Assembly: GCA_050733695.1 (NCBI GenBank)
Contig: JBOHTO010000056.1
Coordinates: 1-64,000, forward strand
DNA: 64,000 nucleotides
Reading direction: 5' to 3'
Source: JBOHTO01 sp050733695
GTDB taxonomy: Bacteria > Gemmatimonadota > Gemmatimonadetes > Gemmatimonadales > Gemmatimonadaceae
In this document: positions 23,876 through 33,548 of the stretch, one piece after another
Layout of the letters: each line of letters opens with the position of its first letter
How positions within the stretch are numbered: position 1 is the first letter of the stretch
Notes under the pieces: generated by a model
Database searches by the model: none
Told to the model about the DNA's origin: nothing
The model's input: the letters and a program-made list of their open reading frames with translations, nothing else
Translations under genes and position numbers: made by a program

Positions 23876-26800
23876 ATGCCCCTCGCTCGATTCCACCCTG
23901 CGGTCGCCCGGTGGTTCGCGGAGCGGCTGGGAGAGCCGACGGCCCCCCAGCGCCGCGGCTGGGACGCGATCCGCACCGGATCGCACACCCTGATCGCCGC
24001 CCCGACCGGATCGGGGAAAACGCTCGCGGCGTTCCTCAGCGCGCTGGACGACCTGCTCCGCGAAGGGCTCGCAGGTCCCCTGCCAGATGAGACGCGCGTC
24101 GTCTACGTCTCACCGCTCAAGGCGCTGAGCGCGGACATCCACCGGAACCTGGCCGAGCCGCGGCGCGAGATCCGCGAGCTGGCCGAAGCCATGGGACTCG
24201 AGCCGGCGCGGATCACCGCCGCCGTGCGCACTGGCGATACAACCGCCTCCGAGCGCGCGGCGATGGTGAAGACGCCACCGCACATCCTCGTCACGACCCC
24301 GGAATCACTGTATCTCCTCCTCACAGCGGAACGCGGCCGGGAGATGCTGCGCACGGCGCGCACCGTCATCGTCGACGAGATTCATGCTGTGCTCGGCTCC
24401 CGGCGCGGCGCGCATCTGGCCCTCTCGCTCGAGCGGCTGCAGCACATCGCGCGCGCGCCGCTGCAGCGCATCGGCCTCTCCGCGACCCAGAAGCCCATCG
24501 ACGAGGTCGCGCGTTTCCTCGTGGGCACGAGCGGGATCAGCGTGGACGGCCGTGCGGCATGCACAATCGTGGACGAAGGGCATCGGCGGGCACTCGACAT
24601 CGGCATCGAGATCCCCACTGCGCCGCTCGAAGCGGTGATGTCTGCCGAGACGTGGACCGAGATCTACGACCGCCTCGCGTCGCTGGTCCGTGAACACCGC
24701 ACGACGCTCATCTTCACCAACACGCGCCGTCTCGCCGAGCGCGTCACGCGCCATCTGAGTGAGCGGCTCGGGGAGGATGCGGTGACGGCGCACCATGGCA
24801 GTCTCGCAAAGGATGTGCGGCGTGACGCGGAGGAACGACTCAAGGCGGGGAAGCTCGGTGCGCTCGTCGCGACCGCATCGCTCGAGCTCGGGATCGACAT
24901 AGGCGCTGTCGATCTCGTGTGTCAGCTCGGGTCAACGCGGCGGATCTCGACGCTGCTGCAGCGCGTGGGGCGCTCGGGGCATTCGGTCCATGGTACGCCG
25001 AAGGGTCGGCTCTTCCCGCTCACGCGCGATGAGCTGATCGAATGCGCGGCGCTGCTGCGTGCGGTGAAGGCTGACGAGCTCGATCACGTCGTGATCCCTG
25101 CGAAGCCGCTCGACGTGCTCGCGCAGCAGATCGTGGCAGAGACGGCGGCCGAGGACTGGTCAGTGGATGCGCTCTTCCGGCTCGCGCGGGGGGCGTACCC
25201 GTATCGAATGCTGGACCGAGCGGAGTTCGATGAGGTTGTCGAGATGCTCGCCCGTGGCTTCAGCACGCGGCGCGGGCGGCGCGGCGCCCTGCTGCACCAC
25301 GATGCAGTGAACGGAAGAGCGCGCGGCCGCCGTTGTGCGCGCCTCACGGCCATCACCTCCGGGGGCGCGATCCCCGACACGGCGGACTTCCGTGTGATCC
25401 TCGAGCCCCAGGGCGCCGTCGTTGGCACGCTCAACGAGGACTTCGCCATCGAGAGCATCGCGGGCGACATCTTCCAGCTCGGCAACACATCGTGGCGGAT
25501 CCTGCGCGTGGAGTCGGGAGTGGTGCGCGTCGAGGATGCGCACGGTCAGCCGCCGACGATACCCTTCTGGCTGGGAGAAGCGCCCGCGCGAAGCGACGAA
25601 CTGTCGGATGCCGTGACGCGCCTCAGGAGTGACATCGAGGCACGTCTGCACGACCGCGCTGCGGCTGCTCGCTGGCTCGAGTCCGAGATCGGCATCCAGG
25701 CCGCCGCGGTTGACCAGATGCTGGATTATCTGGGCGAAGCGCATCGGATGCTGGGCGCACTGCCGTCGCGCGACACGCTCGTCATCGAACGCTTCTTCGA
25801 CGAATCCGGTGGCATGCAGCTCGTTCTGCATTCACCGTTCGGCAGTCGCGTGAACCGGGCGTGGGGGCTGGCACTGAGAAAGCGGTTCTGCCGCCAGTTC
25901 AACTTCGAGTTGCAGGCGGCGGCCACGGAGGATGCGCTGCTTCTTTCACTCGGCCCGCAACATTCCTTCCCGCTGGATGACGTGTTCCGCTATCTGCATG
26001 CGGACAGCGTTCGCGACATCCTCGTGCAGGCGCTGCTGGACGCACCGGTGTTCCAGACCCGCTGGCGGTGGAATCTCACGCTCTCGCTCGCCGTCCCGCG
26101 CAACCGCGCAGGGCGCAAGGTCCCTCCGCAGCTCCAGCGCATGATCGCCGACGACATGCTCGCGGCGGTGTTCCCGGATGCGGCGGCGTGTCTCGAGAAC
26201 GTCGCCGGCGATCGTGAGGTGCCGGATCATCCGCTCGTGCGCCAGACGATCGACGACTGTCTGCACGAGGCGATGGATCTCGACGGACTCGCCGCGATCC
26301 TGCTGCGTATCAACGCCGGCACCATCAGATGCATCGCGCGCGATCTGCCGGAGCCATCGCCGCTCGCTCACGAGATCCTGAACGCGCGGCCGTACGCCTT
26401 TCTGGATGATGCGCCTCTGGAAGAACGCAGGACGCAGGCCGTCTACACCCGGCGTGCGCTCGAACCGTCTTCGGCCGGCGACCTCGGCGCGCTCGACATG
26501 GCAGCGATCGAACGCGTGCGCGACGAAGCGTGGCCAGAAGTCACGGACGCCGATGAGCTCCACGACGCGCTTCTCACGTCCGGCTTCCTCACTGAGGCGG
26601 AGGGCGAGGCGGGCCGGGATGGCCGATCGTGGGCGCCCTTCTGGCGGGAACTGGCGGACAGCGGGCGCGCGTGCGTGGTGGTGACCGGCGATGGTGCGAT
26701 CGCTGACCGGCTGTGGCTCGCGACTGAACGTGTTCCGGAGCTGCGAGCGATCTTCCCAAATCCTGTCACAGATCCGCCCGCATTGCCTGTGCTGGCGCAG

Positions 26801-28249
26801 AACCCTGCGCCCGAACGCAGTAGCGCGGTGCGGGAACTGCTGCGCGGCAGGCTGGAGATCATCGGGCCGACAACCGCTGGCGCACTCGGTTCCGCGCTGG
26901 GTGTTCCGGAACATGAAGCAGATGGCGCGCTGCACGAACTGGAATCGCAGGGTGCGATGCTGCGTGGGTCCTTCACCCCGGGCAGCCGCGAGAGGGAGTG
27001 GTGCGATCGCCGCCTGCTGGCACGCATCCACCGTTACACGCTCAATCGGCTGCGGGCGGAGATCGAGCCCGTGTCGACGGCGGACTTCATGCGCTTTCTC
27101 TTCTCTTGGCAACGCGTGGATGCCGAGCACCGGGCCGCAGGCATCGAGGGGCTTGCCGCAATCATCGCGTTGCTCGACGGCTATGAGCTTCCGGCGGGTG
27201 CGTGGGAGAGCGATGTGTTGAGCGCGCGCATGGAGGACTATGACCCTCAGTTGCTGGACGCGCTCTGCCTCACGGGCCGCATCGCATGGGGTCGTCTGTC
27301 GCCGCCGCAGGCCAGGGACGGCGGCCCTACGGGATCGGTGCCGGTCCGCTCGACAGGCATCGCGATTTTTCTCCGCGAGCACCGTGATTCGTGGCTTGCG
27401 CTCGCTCCCGCGCCGGTCGCTCCGCCGCTCACGGAACACGCGAGCGAGGTTCTCGCTGTGCTCGAGCGTCGGGGGGCATCGTTCTTCCAGGAGATGGTGG
27501 CGGAGTCGCGTCTGCTCGCGACGCAGGTCGAAAAGGCGCTGGCGGAACTCATGGCACTCGGCCTCGTGACGTCGGACAGCTTCGCCGGGTTGCGCGCACT
27601 GCTGACACCGTCGGAGAAGCGCCGGCCCTTCGGCATCAGCCGCACGCGGCGACGCCAGCGAACGGTGCCGTTCGGCGTGGAGACAGCGGGGCGCTGGTCG
27701 CTGATCCGGACACATGTCGATGGCAGCAGCGGCGGTGCGACATCGGGCCGTGATTACCGCGCGGCGGTGGAAGAGCAGGCGTGGGTGCTGCTGCGCCGTT
27801 ACGGGGTGGTGTTCAAGCGCGTGCTCGCGCGCGAGACCAGGCTCGCGCCGTGGCGCGATCTGCTGCTGGCCTATCGGCGTCTGGAAGCGAGGGGGGAGAT
27901 TCGCGGCGGCCGGTTCGTGGCCGGATTCTCGGGCGAGCAATACGCACTTCCGGAGGCGGTGGGACAACTTCGTGCGGTGCGCCGCACGGCGCCGAAGGGC
28001 GAGCTGTTCGGCATCAGCGCCGCCGATCCGCTGAACCTCGCGGGGATCGTCACACCCGGTGAGCGCGTGCCCGCGTTGCGATCGAATCGCATCGTCTATC
28101 GCGACGGCGTGCCGATCGCGGCGCGGGAGAAGGGCACTGCTCGTGCGCTCGTCGAGTACGGACCGGCCGAAGCGCTCGAGATCGAACGTGCACTGGTGCG
28201 CGGGCGGGTGAGTCCGGCTCTGCGTGCCTACGTGGGGCGCACGGGCTAG
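23876..28249 (+). CDS. lhr: Lhr-family superfamily 2 DNA helicase (full-length)
   Basis: A helicase of 1457 residues, full Lhr-Core plus the long C-terminal region. Motifs in order: QRRGWDAIRTG (Q-like), APTGSGKTLAAF (Walker A), VSPLKALSADI, TTPESLYLLL, VDEIHAVLGSRRGAHL (DEIH box), LSATQKP, ATASLELGIDIG and QRVGRSGHS. Lhr is an ATP-dependent 3'-5' translocase that unwinds DNA and RNA:DNA hybrids and is linked to repair. The C-terminal third holds winged-helix repeats. A GTG one codon upstream (23873) is an equally possible start. It is a single-gene unit, convergent with glpD (35-bp gap). Confidence 0.93.
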   Translation: MPLARFHPAVARWFAERLGEPTAPQRRGWDAIRTGSHTLIAAPTGSGKTLAAFLSALDDLLREGLAGPLPDETRVVYVSPLKALSADIHRNLAEPRREIRELAEAMGLEPARITAAVRTGDTTASERAAMVKTPPHILVTTPESLYLLLTAERGREMLRTARTVIVDEIHAVLGSRRGAHLALSLERLQHIARAPLQRIGLSATQKPIDEVARFLVGTSGISVDGRAACTIVDEGHRRALDIGIEIPTAPLEAVMSAETWTEIYDRLASLVREHRTTLIFTNTRRLAERVTRHLSERLGEDAVTAHHGSLAKDVRRDAEERLKAGKLGALVATASLELGIDIGAVDLVCQLGSTRRISTLLQRVGRSGHSVHGTPKGRLFPLTRDELIECAALLRAVKADELDHVVIPAKPLDVLAQQIVAETAAEDWSVDALFRLARGAYPYRMLDRAEFDEVVEMLARGFSTRRGRRGALLHHDAVNGRARGRRCARLTAITSGGAIPDTADFRVILEPQGAVVGTLNEDFAIESIAGDIFQLGNTSWRILRVESGVVRVEDAHGQPPTIPFWLGEAPARSDELSDAVTRLRSDIEARLHDRAAAARWLESEIGIQAAAVDQMLDYLGEAHRMLGALPSRDTLVIERFFDESGGMQLVLHSPFGSRVNRAWGLALRKRFCRQFNFELQAAATEDALLLSLGPQHSFPLDDVFRYLHADSVRDILVQALLDAPVFQTRWRWNLTLSLAVPRNRAGRKVPPQLQRMIADDMLAAVFPDAAACLENVAGDREVPDHPLVRQTIDDCLHEAMDLDGLAAILLRINAGTIRCIARDLPEPSPLAHEILNARPYAFLDDAPLEERRTQAVYTRRALEPSSAGDLGALDMAAIERVRDEAWPEVTDADELHDALLTSGFLTEAEGEAGRDGRSWAPFWRELADSGRACVVVTGDGAIADRLWLATERVPELRAIFPNPVTDPPALPVLAQNPAPERSSAVRELLRGRLEIIGPTTAGALGSALGVPEHEADGALHELESQGAMLRGSFTPGSREREWCDRRLLARIHRYTLNRLRAEIEPVSTADFMRFLFSWQRVDAEHRAAGIEGLAAIIALLDGYELPAGAWESDVLSARMEDYDPQLLDALCLTGRIAWGRLSPPQARDGGPTGSVPVRSTGIAIFLREHRDSWLALAPAPVAPPLTEHASEVLAVLERRGASFFQEMVAESRLLATQVEKALAELMALGLVTSDSFAGLRALLTPSEKRRPFGISRTRRRQRTVPFGVETAGRWSLIRTHVDGSSGGATSGRDYRAAVEEQAWVLLRRYGVVFKRVLARETRLAPWRDLLLAYRRLEARGEIRGGRFVAGFSGEQYALPEAVGQLRAVRRTAPKGELFGISAADPLNLAGIVTPGERVPALRSNRIVYRDGVPIAAREKGTARALVEYGPAEALEIERALVRGRVSPALRAYVGRTG

Positions 28250-28284
28250 CAGATCGGAGCGCGCCCGTGCCGGTGCCGCGCGAG

Positions 28285-29922
28285 CTAGACGTCGCCGATC
28301 GCAAAAATCCGCGCAACCTCGCGCTCATAATCCATCAGTTGCGCGCGAACGCCGGCCTCGCTCCAGCCGAACACGGGGGCGACGACGGTCGCCGCCACGA
28401 CTGCTGCACCGCGGCCATTGTCTCGGGTCGCAAAGGCGATGTGCGTGCGCCGGATCAACAGGTCGGCCAGCGTGCATGCCATCTCGCGCTCCGCGCCGTA
28501 GCGCAGCTCGGCGCACAGATCAGGAAGCTCGTCGACTACGGGCGTGCGGAGAGCGGCGTCGGACGCAGCCATCCGCCAGACATCGGTCCACTCACTTCCG
28601 TAACGGCGAACGAGATGCCGAGCGACTGCTGCATCGCCGCTCTCCGCGATTGCACGCTCGATCTCACCTTCCACGCTCTCGATGTCGCCGCCCGGGAGTG
28701 GCAGCTCGCCGGTACGGCAATCGACCTGCCCGCGATCGAGCGCCTTCAGCACGACGTCCACGATCTCGGCGGCCATCACGCGGTAAGTCGTCAGCTTGCC
28801 GCCGGTGATGGCGACGACACCCGCCGGTGTGTGCGCTATCGCGTGCTCGCGCGATGCACTCGAAGGGCCGTCCCCGAATCCGCCCGCTATCAGCGGCCGG
28901 ATTCCGGCCCATGCGCTCACCACATCACTCCGCTCGAGCCTGGCATCGGGGAAGAAGGCGTTGGCGGAGCGCAGCAGATAGTCGACGTCGGCAGTGGTGG
29001 CGCGCACCTCGTCCGGGGACGCGCCTGTCTCCGTGTCCGTCGTGCCGACGATCGTGCGCTCGCCCGCGGGAAGGATGAACATCACGCGCCCGTCAATGGG
29101 GGAGAGCAGCGTCAGCGCGTCCCGATTCCCCACTCGATCGCGCGGCACGGCGATGTGCGCACCCTTGGTCCCACGCACGGTCGTGGGTGCGTTTGGCTCC
29201 TCCATGCGGCGAATGCTGTCTGTCCACGGACCGGCCGCGTTCACGATGACGCGCGCGCGCACGTCGATCCGGCCACCGTCGAGCAGGTTCGTCACGCTCG
29301 CTCCCGTCGCCCTTCCATTCTCGATCGTGAGCGCCCGCACCTCGCAGTGGTTCGCTATCACCGCTCCGGCTGCCGCCGCGCCCAGCACGTTGGCGAGCGT
29401 GAGGCGGGCGTCGTCGGTCGCGGCGTCGTAATACACGGCGCCGCCCGTCAGTCCTTCGCGCCTGAGCGCCGGCTCACGTTCTGCCACGCCCTCCGCATCG
29501 AGCCGGCGGTGCCGGCGGACGTTGCGCCAGAGTGCGAGCAGCTCGTACAGCATGAGCCCCGCAGCCAGCTTCCAGCGTCCGGCGCGCGCGCCACGGTAGA
29601 CCGGCCACGTGAAGGCGAGCGGGTGCACGAGATGCGGCGCGAGCTCCAGCAGGCGCCGCCGTTCGGCGGATGACTCGAAGACCAGATGGAGATAGCCGTG
29701 CTCGAGGTATCTCAGTCCGCCGTGTATGAGCCGGGAGGACCGGCTCGACGTCCCGCTCGCGAAGTCATCGCGCTCCACGAGGGCGACGCTGAGGCCGCGC
29801 AGCGCTGCATCGCGCGCTACTCCAGCGCCGGTGATGCCGCCGCCTATGACAAGAACGTCGAAGTCCCGGCTGGCGAGTGCCGCGATATTCACCGCCCGGT
29901 CGACGTTCGCTGAATTGTTCAT
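28285..29922 (-). CDS. glpD: Glycerol-3-phosphate dehydrogenase (FAD-dependent, aerobic type)
   Basis: A 545-residue flavoprotein oxidising glycerol-3-phosphate to dihydroxyacetone phosphate and passing electrons to quinone. FAD-binding VIGGGITGAGVARDAA lies near residues 25-40, followed by SGTSSRSSRLIHGGLRYLEH, the hallmark of the family. Later motifs are VVNAAGPWTDSIRRM and VSAWAGIRPLIAGG, then a C-terminal DAO_C-like domain. Length matches GlpD (about 500-550). No glpK or glpF is in the window. A good promoter (29931-29960) predicts a leaderless transcript. Confidence 0.93.
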   Translation of the reverse strand: MNNSANVDRAVNIAALASRDFDVLVIGGGITGAGVARDAALRGLSVALVERDDFASGTSSRSSRLIHGGLRYLEHGYLHLVFESSAERRRLLELAPHLVHPLAFTWPVYRGARAGRWKLAAGLMLYELLALWRNVRRHRRLDAEGVAEREPALRREGLTGGAVYYDAATDDARLTLANVLGAAAAGAVIANHCEVRALTIENGRATGASVTNLLDGGRIDVRARVIVNAAGPWTDSIRRMEEPNAPTTVRGTKGAHIAVPRDRVGNRDALTLLSPIDGRVMFILPAGERTIVGTTDTETGASPDEVRATTADVDYLLRSANAFFPDARLERSDVVSAWAGIRPLIAGGFGDGPSSASREHAIAHTPAGVVAITGGKLTTYRVMAAEIVDVVLKALDRGQVDCRTGELPLPGGDIESVEGEIERAIAESGDAAVARHLVRRYGSEWTDVWRMAASDAALRTPVVDELPDLCAELRYGAEREMACTLADLLIRRTHIAFATRDNGRGAAVVAATVVAPVFGWSEAGVRAQLMDYEREVARIFAIGDV

Positions 29923-29930
29923 TGCGACAA

Positions 29931-29960
29931 ACGCTAGCCGGCGGACCGTTGGCGCGTCAA
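29931..29960 (-). promoter_or_regulatory. Candidate glpD promoter, leaderless
   Basis: On the minus strand, TTGACG (29960-29955), an 18-bp spacer and TAGCGT (29936-29931) predict a start about 2 nt before the ATG at 29922. There is no ribosome site in the 8 bases between. Confidence 0.45.
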
Positions 29961-30049
29961 ACCGCGGTGATGCACCAGCTCGTATAGCCCATCCTTACAC
30001 TGCGGTCGTTCCAGTGGCGGCGCTGGGCGACCCGCCATAAGTTCACGCA

Positions 30050-31345
30050 ATGGCCAGCTATGGGAGCGGACGGCGTGTCGCGGTGGTCGCGGGGGTGCGG
30101 ACACCGTTCGCTCGCGCGGGAACAGTGTTGAAGCCGTTGTCCGCGATAGAGCTCGGAAAACTTGCCGTATCGGAGCTCATCCAGCGAACGAACCTCGACG
30201 GATCCGAGGTGGACGCTCTCACCTTCGGCACGGTGGTTCCTTCCGTACTTGCGCCGAACATCGCGCGAGAAGTGGCGCTGTTGCCGATGCTGCCGAAGGG
30301 AATCGAGGCGTACTCGATCAACCGCGCGTGCGCGTCCGCGAACCAGGCGATCACGTCGGCTGCCGATCAGATCGTTCTCGGCCACCACGACTGCGCCATA
30401 GCCGGAGGTGCGGAATCGCTGTCGAATGTACCCATTCTGCACTCGCGCGGCTTCGCAGATGCGCTCGTCGAGTTCAGCAAGGCAAAGTCGCCTGCGGCGA
30501 AGGTGAAGGCACTCGCGGGGATCCGGCCGAAGGATCTCGTTCCGGTGGCACCTGCAATCGCGGAGCCGTCAACCGGTGAGACCATGGGCGAGTCGGCGGA
30601 GAAGATGGCCAAGATCAATGGCATCCCGCGCGACGAACAGGATCAGTACGCGCTCCGGTCGCACCGGCTCGCGGCGGCCGGCATGCACGACGGACGACTC
30701 GGTGAGGAGATGGTCGCGGTGTATGTGCCGCCATCGTACACAACCGCCGTAACGTCCGACAACGGAATACGAACCGATACCAGCATCGAGGCGCTCTCGT
30801 CGCTGTCGCCCGTCTTCGACAGGAAGTACGGTACGGTGACGGCCGGCAACTCGTCGCCGCTCACCGACGGCGCTGCCGCCGTCCTTCTCATGAACGAGGA
30901 CTACGCGCGCGCCGCCGGCTACCCGCCCATGGGCTTCATCCGATCCTACGCCTATGCCGCGCTGGATCCCGGCGAGCAGTTGCTGCAGGCACCCGTCCTG
31001 GCGGCGCCGGTCGCGCTCGACCGCGCGGGCCTTTCCCTGCGCGACATCGATCTGGTGGAGATGCACGAAGCGTTCGCGGCGCAGGTCCTCTCCAACCTCC
31101 AGGGCTTCGAATCGAAGCAGTGGGCCGAGCGTGCGGGTTTCACGCATCCGGTGGGCGAAGTGGATCGGGCGCGACTCAACGTGATGGGTGGGTCGATCGC
31201 GGTCGGCCATCCGTTCGGGGCCACGGGAGCGCGCATCCTGACCACGCTTCTCAATGAGCTGGGCCGCCGCAACGGCAAGTTCGGACTCATGACGGTGTGT
31301 GCAGCCGGTGGAATGGGCTTCGCGATGGTCGTGGAACGCGGTTGA
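30050..31345 (+). CDS. fadI: Acetyl-CoA acyltransferase (thiolase) FadI
   Basis: A 431-residue thiolase catalysing the last step of beta-oxidation, cleaving 3-ketoacyl-CoA. Active-site Cys94 is in INRACASANQA. The C-terminal catalytic residues are in EMHEAFAAQ, GHPFGATGAR and CAAGGMGFAM. Sequence and length (E. coli FadI 436) favour the FadI/trifunctional-beta type over AtoB. It is followed after 25 bp by fadJ, the partner subunit, so the pair should form the beta-oxidation multienzyme complex. Confidence 0.93.
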   Translation: MASYGSGRRVAVVAGVRTPFARAGTVLKPLSAIELGKLAVSELIQRTNLDGSEVDALTFGTVVPSVLAPNIAREVALLPMLPKGIEAYSINRACASANQAITSAADQIVLGHHDCAIAGGAESLSNVPILHSRGFADALVEFSKAKSPAAKVKALAGIRPKDLVPVAPAIAEPSTGETMGESAEKMAKINGIPRDEQDQYALRSHRLAAAGMHDGRLGEEMVAVYVPPSYTTAVTSDNGIRTDTSIEALSSLSPVFDRKYGTVTAGNSSPLTDGAAAVLLMNEDYARAAGYPPMGFIRSYAYAALDPGEQLLQAPVLAAPVALDRAGLSLRDIDLVEMHEAFAAQVLSNLQGFESKQWAERAGFTHPVGEVDRARLNVMGGSIAVGHPFGATGARILTTLLNELGRRNGKFGLMTVCAAGGMGFAMVVERG

Positions 31346-31370
31346 ACGCGATGTCCGGTTTGACGCGCTG

Positions 31371-33548
31371 ATGAAACCGCCCTACGCGCTCACGACGAAC
31401 GTGCACGACGGCATTGCTGTCGTAACCATCGACCTGCCGGGCGAGCCGGTCAACAAGATAAATCGTGCGATGAAGGGCGAGTTCACGGCCCTCTTCGATC
31501 GCCTCGATTCCGATGAGAGCATCGTCGGTGCTGTGCTCATGAGCGGCAAGCCCACGAACTTCATCGCCGGTGCCGACATCGAGGAGTTCCTCGAAGTCGA
31601 GTCGGCGGCCGATGCCGAGCGGATGAGCAGCGAGGGGCAGGCGCTGCTCGACCAGCTCGAGGATCTCCGACTGCCTGTCGTCGCGGCGGTTCACGGCGCG
31701 TGCATGGGCGGCGGGCTCGAGACGGCGCTCGCCTGCCACTACCGGATAGCGACGGATCATCCATCCACGGTACTCGCGCTCCCCGAGGTCAAGCTGGGGC
31801 TGATACCGGGCGCCGGCGGAACGCAGCGGCTGCCGCGCACGATCGGACTCCGCGCAGCGCTCGACATGATCGTTGCCGGCCGCACCGTGCGCGCGAACAA
31901 GGCGCATCGGACGGGACTCGTGGACGAACTCGTGCATCCGAGCATCCTCCAGCGGTTGGCGATTCGCAGGGCGCGGGAGATAGCGGACGGGAGGAGACGC
32001 CGATCGCGTGGCGCGAGAACGGGAATCGTGCAGGGTGCGGTGGGGGCGCTGCTCGAGGACAATCCCATAGGCCGCGCGGTGATATTCCGCCAGGCGCGCG
32101 AGCAGACGCTGAAGAAGACCCGCGGCTACTACCCGGCGCCGCTCGCCGCAATCGACGCGATCGACGCCGGATATCGGGCCGGACGCAGCCAGGGGCTCGC
32201 CACAGAGGCGCGACTGTTCGGCGAGATGGCGGTTACGGAAGTTTCGCGCGAGCTGGTCTATCTCTTCTTCGCCACAGCAGCGCTCAAGAGGGATCCGGGC
32301 GTCGACAGTCCACCTCCTGCGCCCGAGCCGGGGCCCGTGGAGAAGCTCGGGATACTCGGTGCAGGCTTCATGGGCTCGGGCATCGCGTCGATCGCGGTAC
32401 AGCAGGGCACGCTGGTCCGGCTCAAGGACACCGACCACGACCGCGTGATGAAAGGGGTCGCTGCGGTACGCGGAGTGCTCGGCGAGAAGTTGCAACGCCG
32501 GCACATCACGCGACAGCAGCGTGACGACATGATGGCTCTGGTGGGTGGGACGATCGTGTACTCGGGGTTCGGTGGAGTGGACCTCGTCATAGAGGCAGTG
32601 TTCGAGGATGTTGCGATCAAGCACGCAGTGCTGCGCGAAGTTGAACCGCAACTGCCCGAGCACGCCGTGTACGCGAGCAACACCAGTTCGATACCGATAG
32701 CGCGCATCGCACAGGCATCTGCCCGTCCCGACCGCGTGCTGGGAATGCATTTCTTTTCGCCCGTGCCACGGATGCCACTGCTGGAGGTGATCGTGACTCC
32801 GGAGACGGATCGCGAAGCGATCGTCACAGCCGTGGCATACGGCAAGCAACTCGAGAAGACGGTGATAGTCGTGAACGACGGGCCCGGCTTCTACACGACG
32901 CGCGTACTCGCCGCATACATGAACGAGGCGGGCAGGCTGCTGGATGAGGGTGCGGCAATCGGTCGGATCGACGCGGCGCTCGTCGAATTCGGCTTCCCGG
33001 TGGGTCCGATCACACTGCTCGATGAGGTCGGCATCGATGTGGCAGGGAAGATCGGCAACGTCATCGCCGATGCGTTCGGGTCGCGCATGGCACCATCGCT
33101 CTCCCTGCAGCGGGTCATCGCGGCCGGACGCCACGGGCGCAAGGCCAGGAAGGGTTTCTACAACTACGACAGGCAGGGAAGCAAGAAGGACGTCGACGAA
33201 TCCGTGTACGAGTTGCTGCCGACCGGCGGCCATCGCAGCGACATACCGGTCGAGGAGATGCAACAGAGAACTGTGCTGGCCATGGTGAACGAAGCGGTGC
33301 ACTGCCTCGAGGACGGTGTTCTTCGGTCCGCTCGTGACGGCGATGTGGGTGCGGTGTTTGGCATCGGCTTTCCGCCCTTCCGGGGTGGTCCCTTCCGCTA
33401 CGTGGACGCACTCGGCGCGGCCGTCGTGGCGCGGCGGCTCGAAGCGCTCGACGATCGTTTCACCCCTCGTTTCGCGCCCGCGCCACTCCTCCTCGAGCTC
33501 GCGCGTACGGGCGGGCGTTTCCACTCAACCGATGGACCGGACGGATGA
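31371..33548 (+). CDS. fadJ: Fatty-acid oxidation complex alpha subunit FadJ (enoyl-CoA hydratase / 3-hydroxyacyl-CoA dehydrogenase)
   Basis: A 725-residue bifunctional enzyme. Residues 1-190 are an enoyl-CoA hydratase (PTNFIAGADIEEF, GACMGGGLETALACHYR). From about 310 comes the NAD-binding 3-hydroxyacyl-CoA dehydrogenase (LGILGAGFMGSGIA, YASNTSSIPI, HFFSPVPRMPLLEVI, NDGPGFYTTR, VGPITLLDEVGIDV). The ATG at 31371 gives the usual start; upstream in-frame codons overlap fadI. The stop overlaps the peptidase start (ATGATGA), so the three genes form one operon. A fatty-acid repressor gene is not seen nearby. Confidence 0.93.
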   Translation: MKPPYALTTNVHDGIAVVTIDLPGEPVNKINRAMKGEFTALFDRLDSDESIVGAVLMSGKPTNFIAGADIEEFLEVESAADAERMSSEGQALLDQLEDLRLPVVAAVHGACMGGGLETALACHYRIATDHPSTVLALPEVKLGLIPGAGGTQRLPRTIGLRAALDMIVAGRTVRANKAHRTGLVDELVHPSILQRLAIRRAREIADGRRRRSRGARTGIVQGAVGALLEDNPIGRAVIFRQAREQTLKKTRGYYPAPLAAIDAIDAGYRAGRSQGLATEARLFGEMAVTEVSRELVYLFFATAALKRDPGVDSPPPAPEPGPVEKLGILGAGFMGSGIASIAVQQGTLVRLKDTDHDRVMKGVAAVRGVLGEKLQRRHITRQQRDDMMALVGGTIVYSGFGGVDLVIEAVFEDVAIKHAVLREVEPQLPEHAVYASNTSSIPIARIAQASARPDRVLGMHFFSPVPRMPLLEVIVTPETDREAIVTAVAYGKQLEKTVIVVNDGPGFYTTRVLAAYMNEAGRLLDEGAAIGRIDAALVEFGFPVGPITLLDEVGIDVAGKIGNVIADAFGSRMAPSLSLQRVIAAGRHGRKARKGFYNYDRQGSKKDVDESVYELLPTGGHRSDIPVEEMQQRTVLAMVNEAVHCLEDGVLRSARDGDVGAVFGIGFPPFRGGPFRYVDALGAAVVARRLEALDDRFTPRFAPAPLLLELARTGGRFHSTDGPDG

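Noticed and set aside
23876..28249. Phage-defence island (Lhr-type helicase, MBL hydrolase, kinase, ankyrin in one window)
   Set aside because: The genes are scattered, separately promoted and of housekeeping type (full-length Lhr); no nuclease, reverse transcriptase or methylase accompanies them.
31287..33524. 745-codon open frame antisense to fadJ
   Set aside because: Mirror of a G/C-rich-third-position gene; sequence is His/Arg-rich with no recognisable domain, and fadJ motifs are all on the other strand. The same holds for the 700-codon frame antisense to the LVIVD gene (16558-18660).
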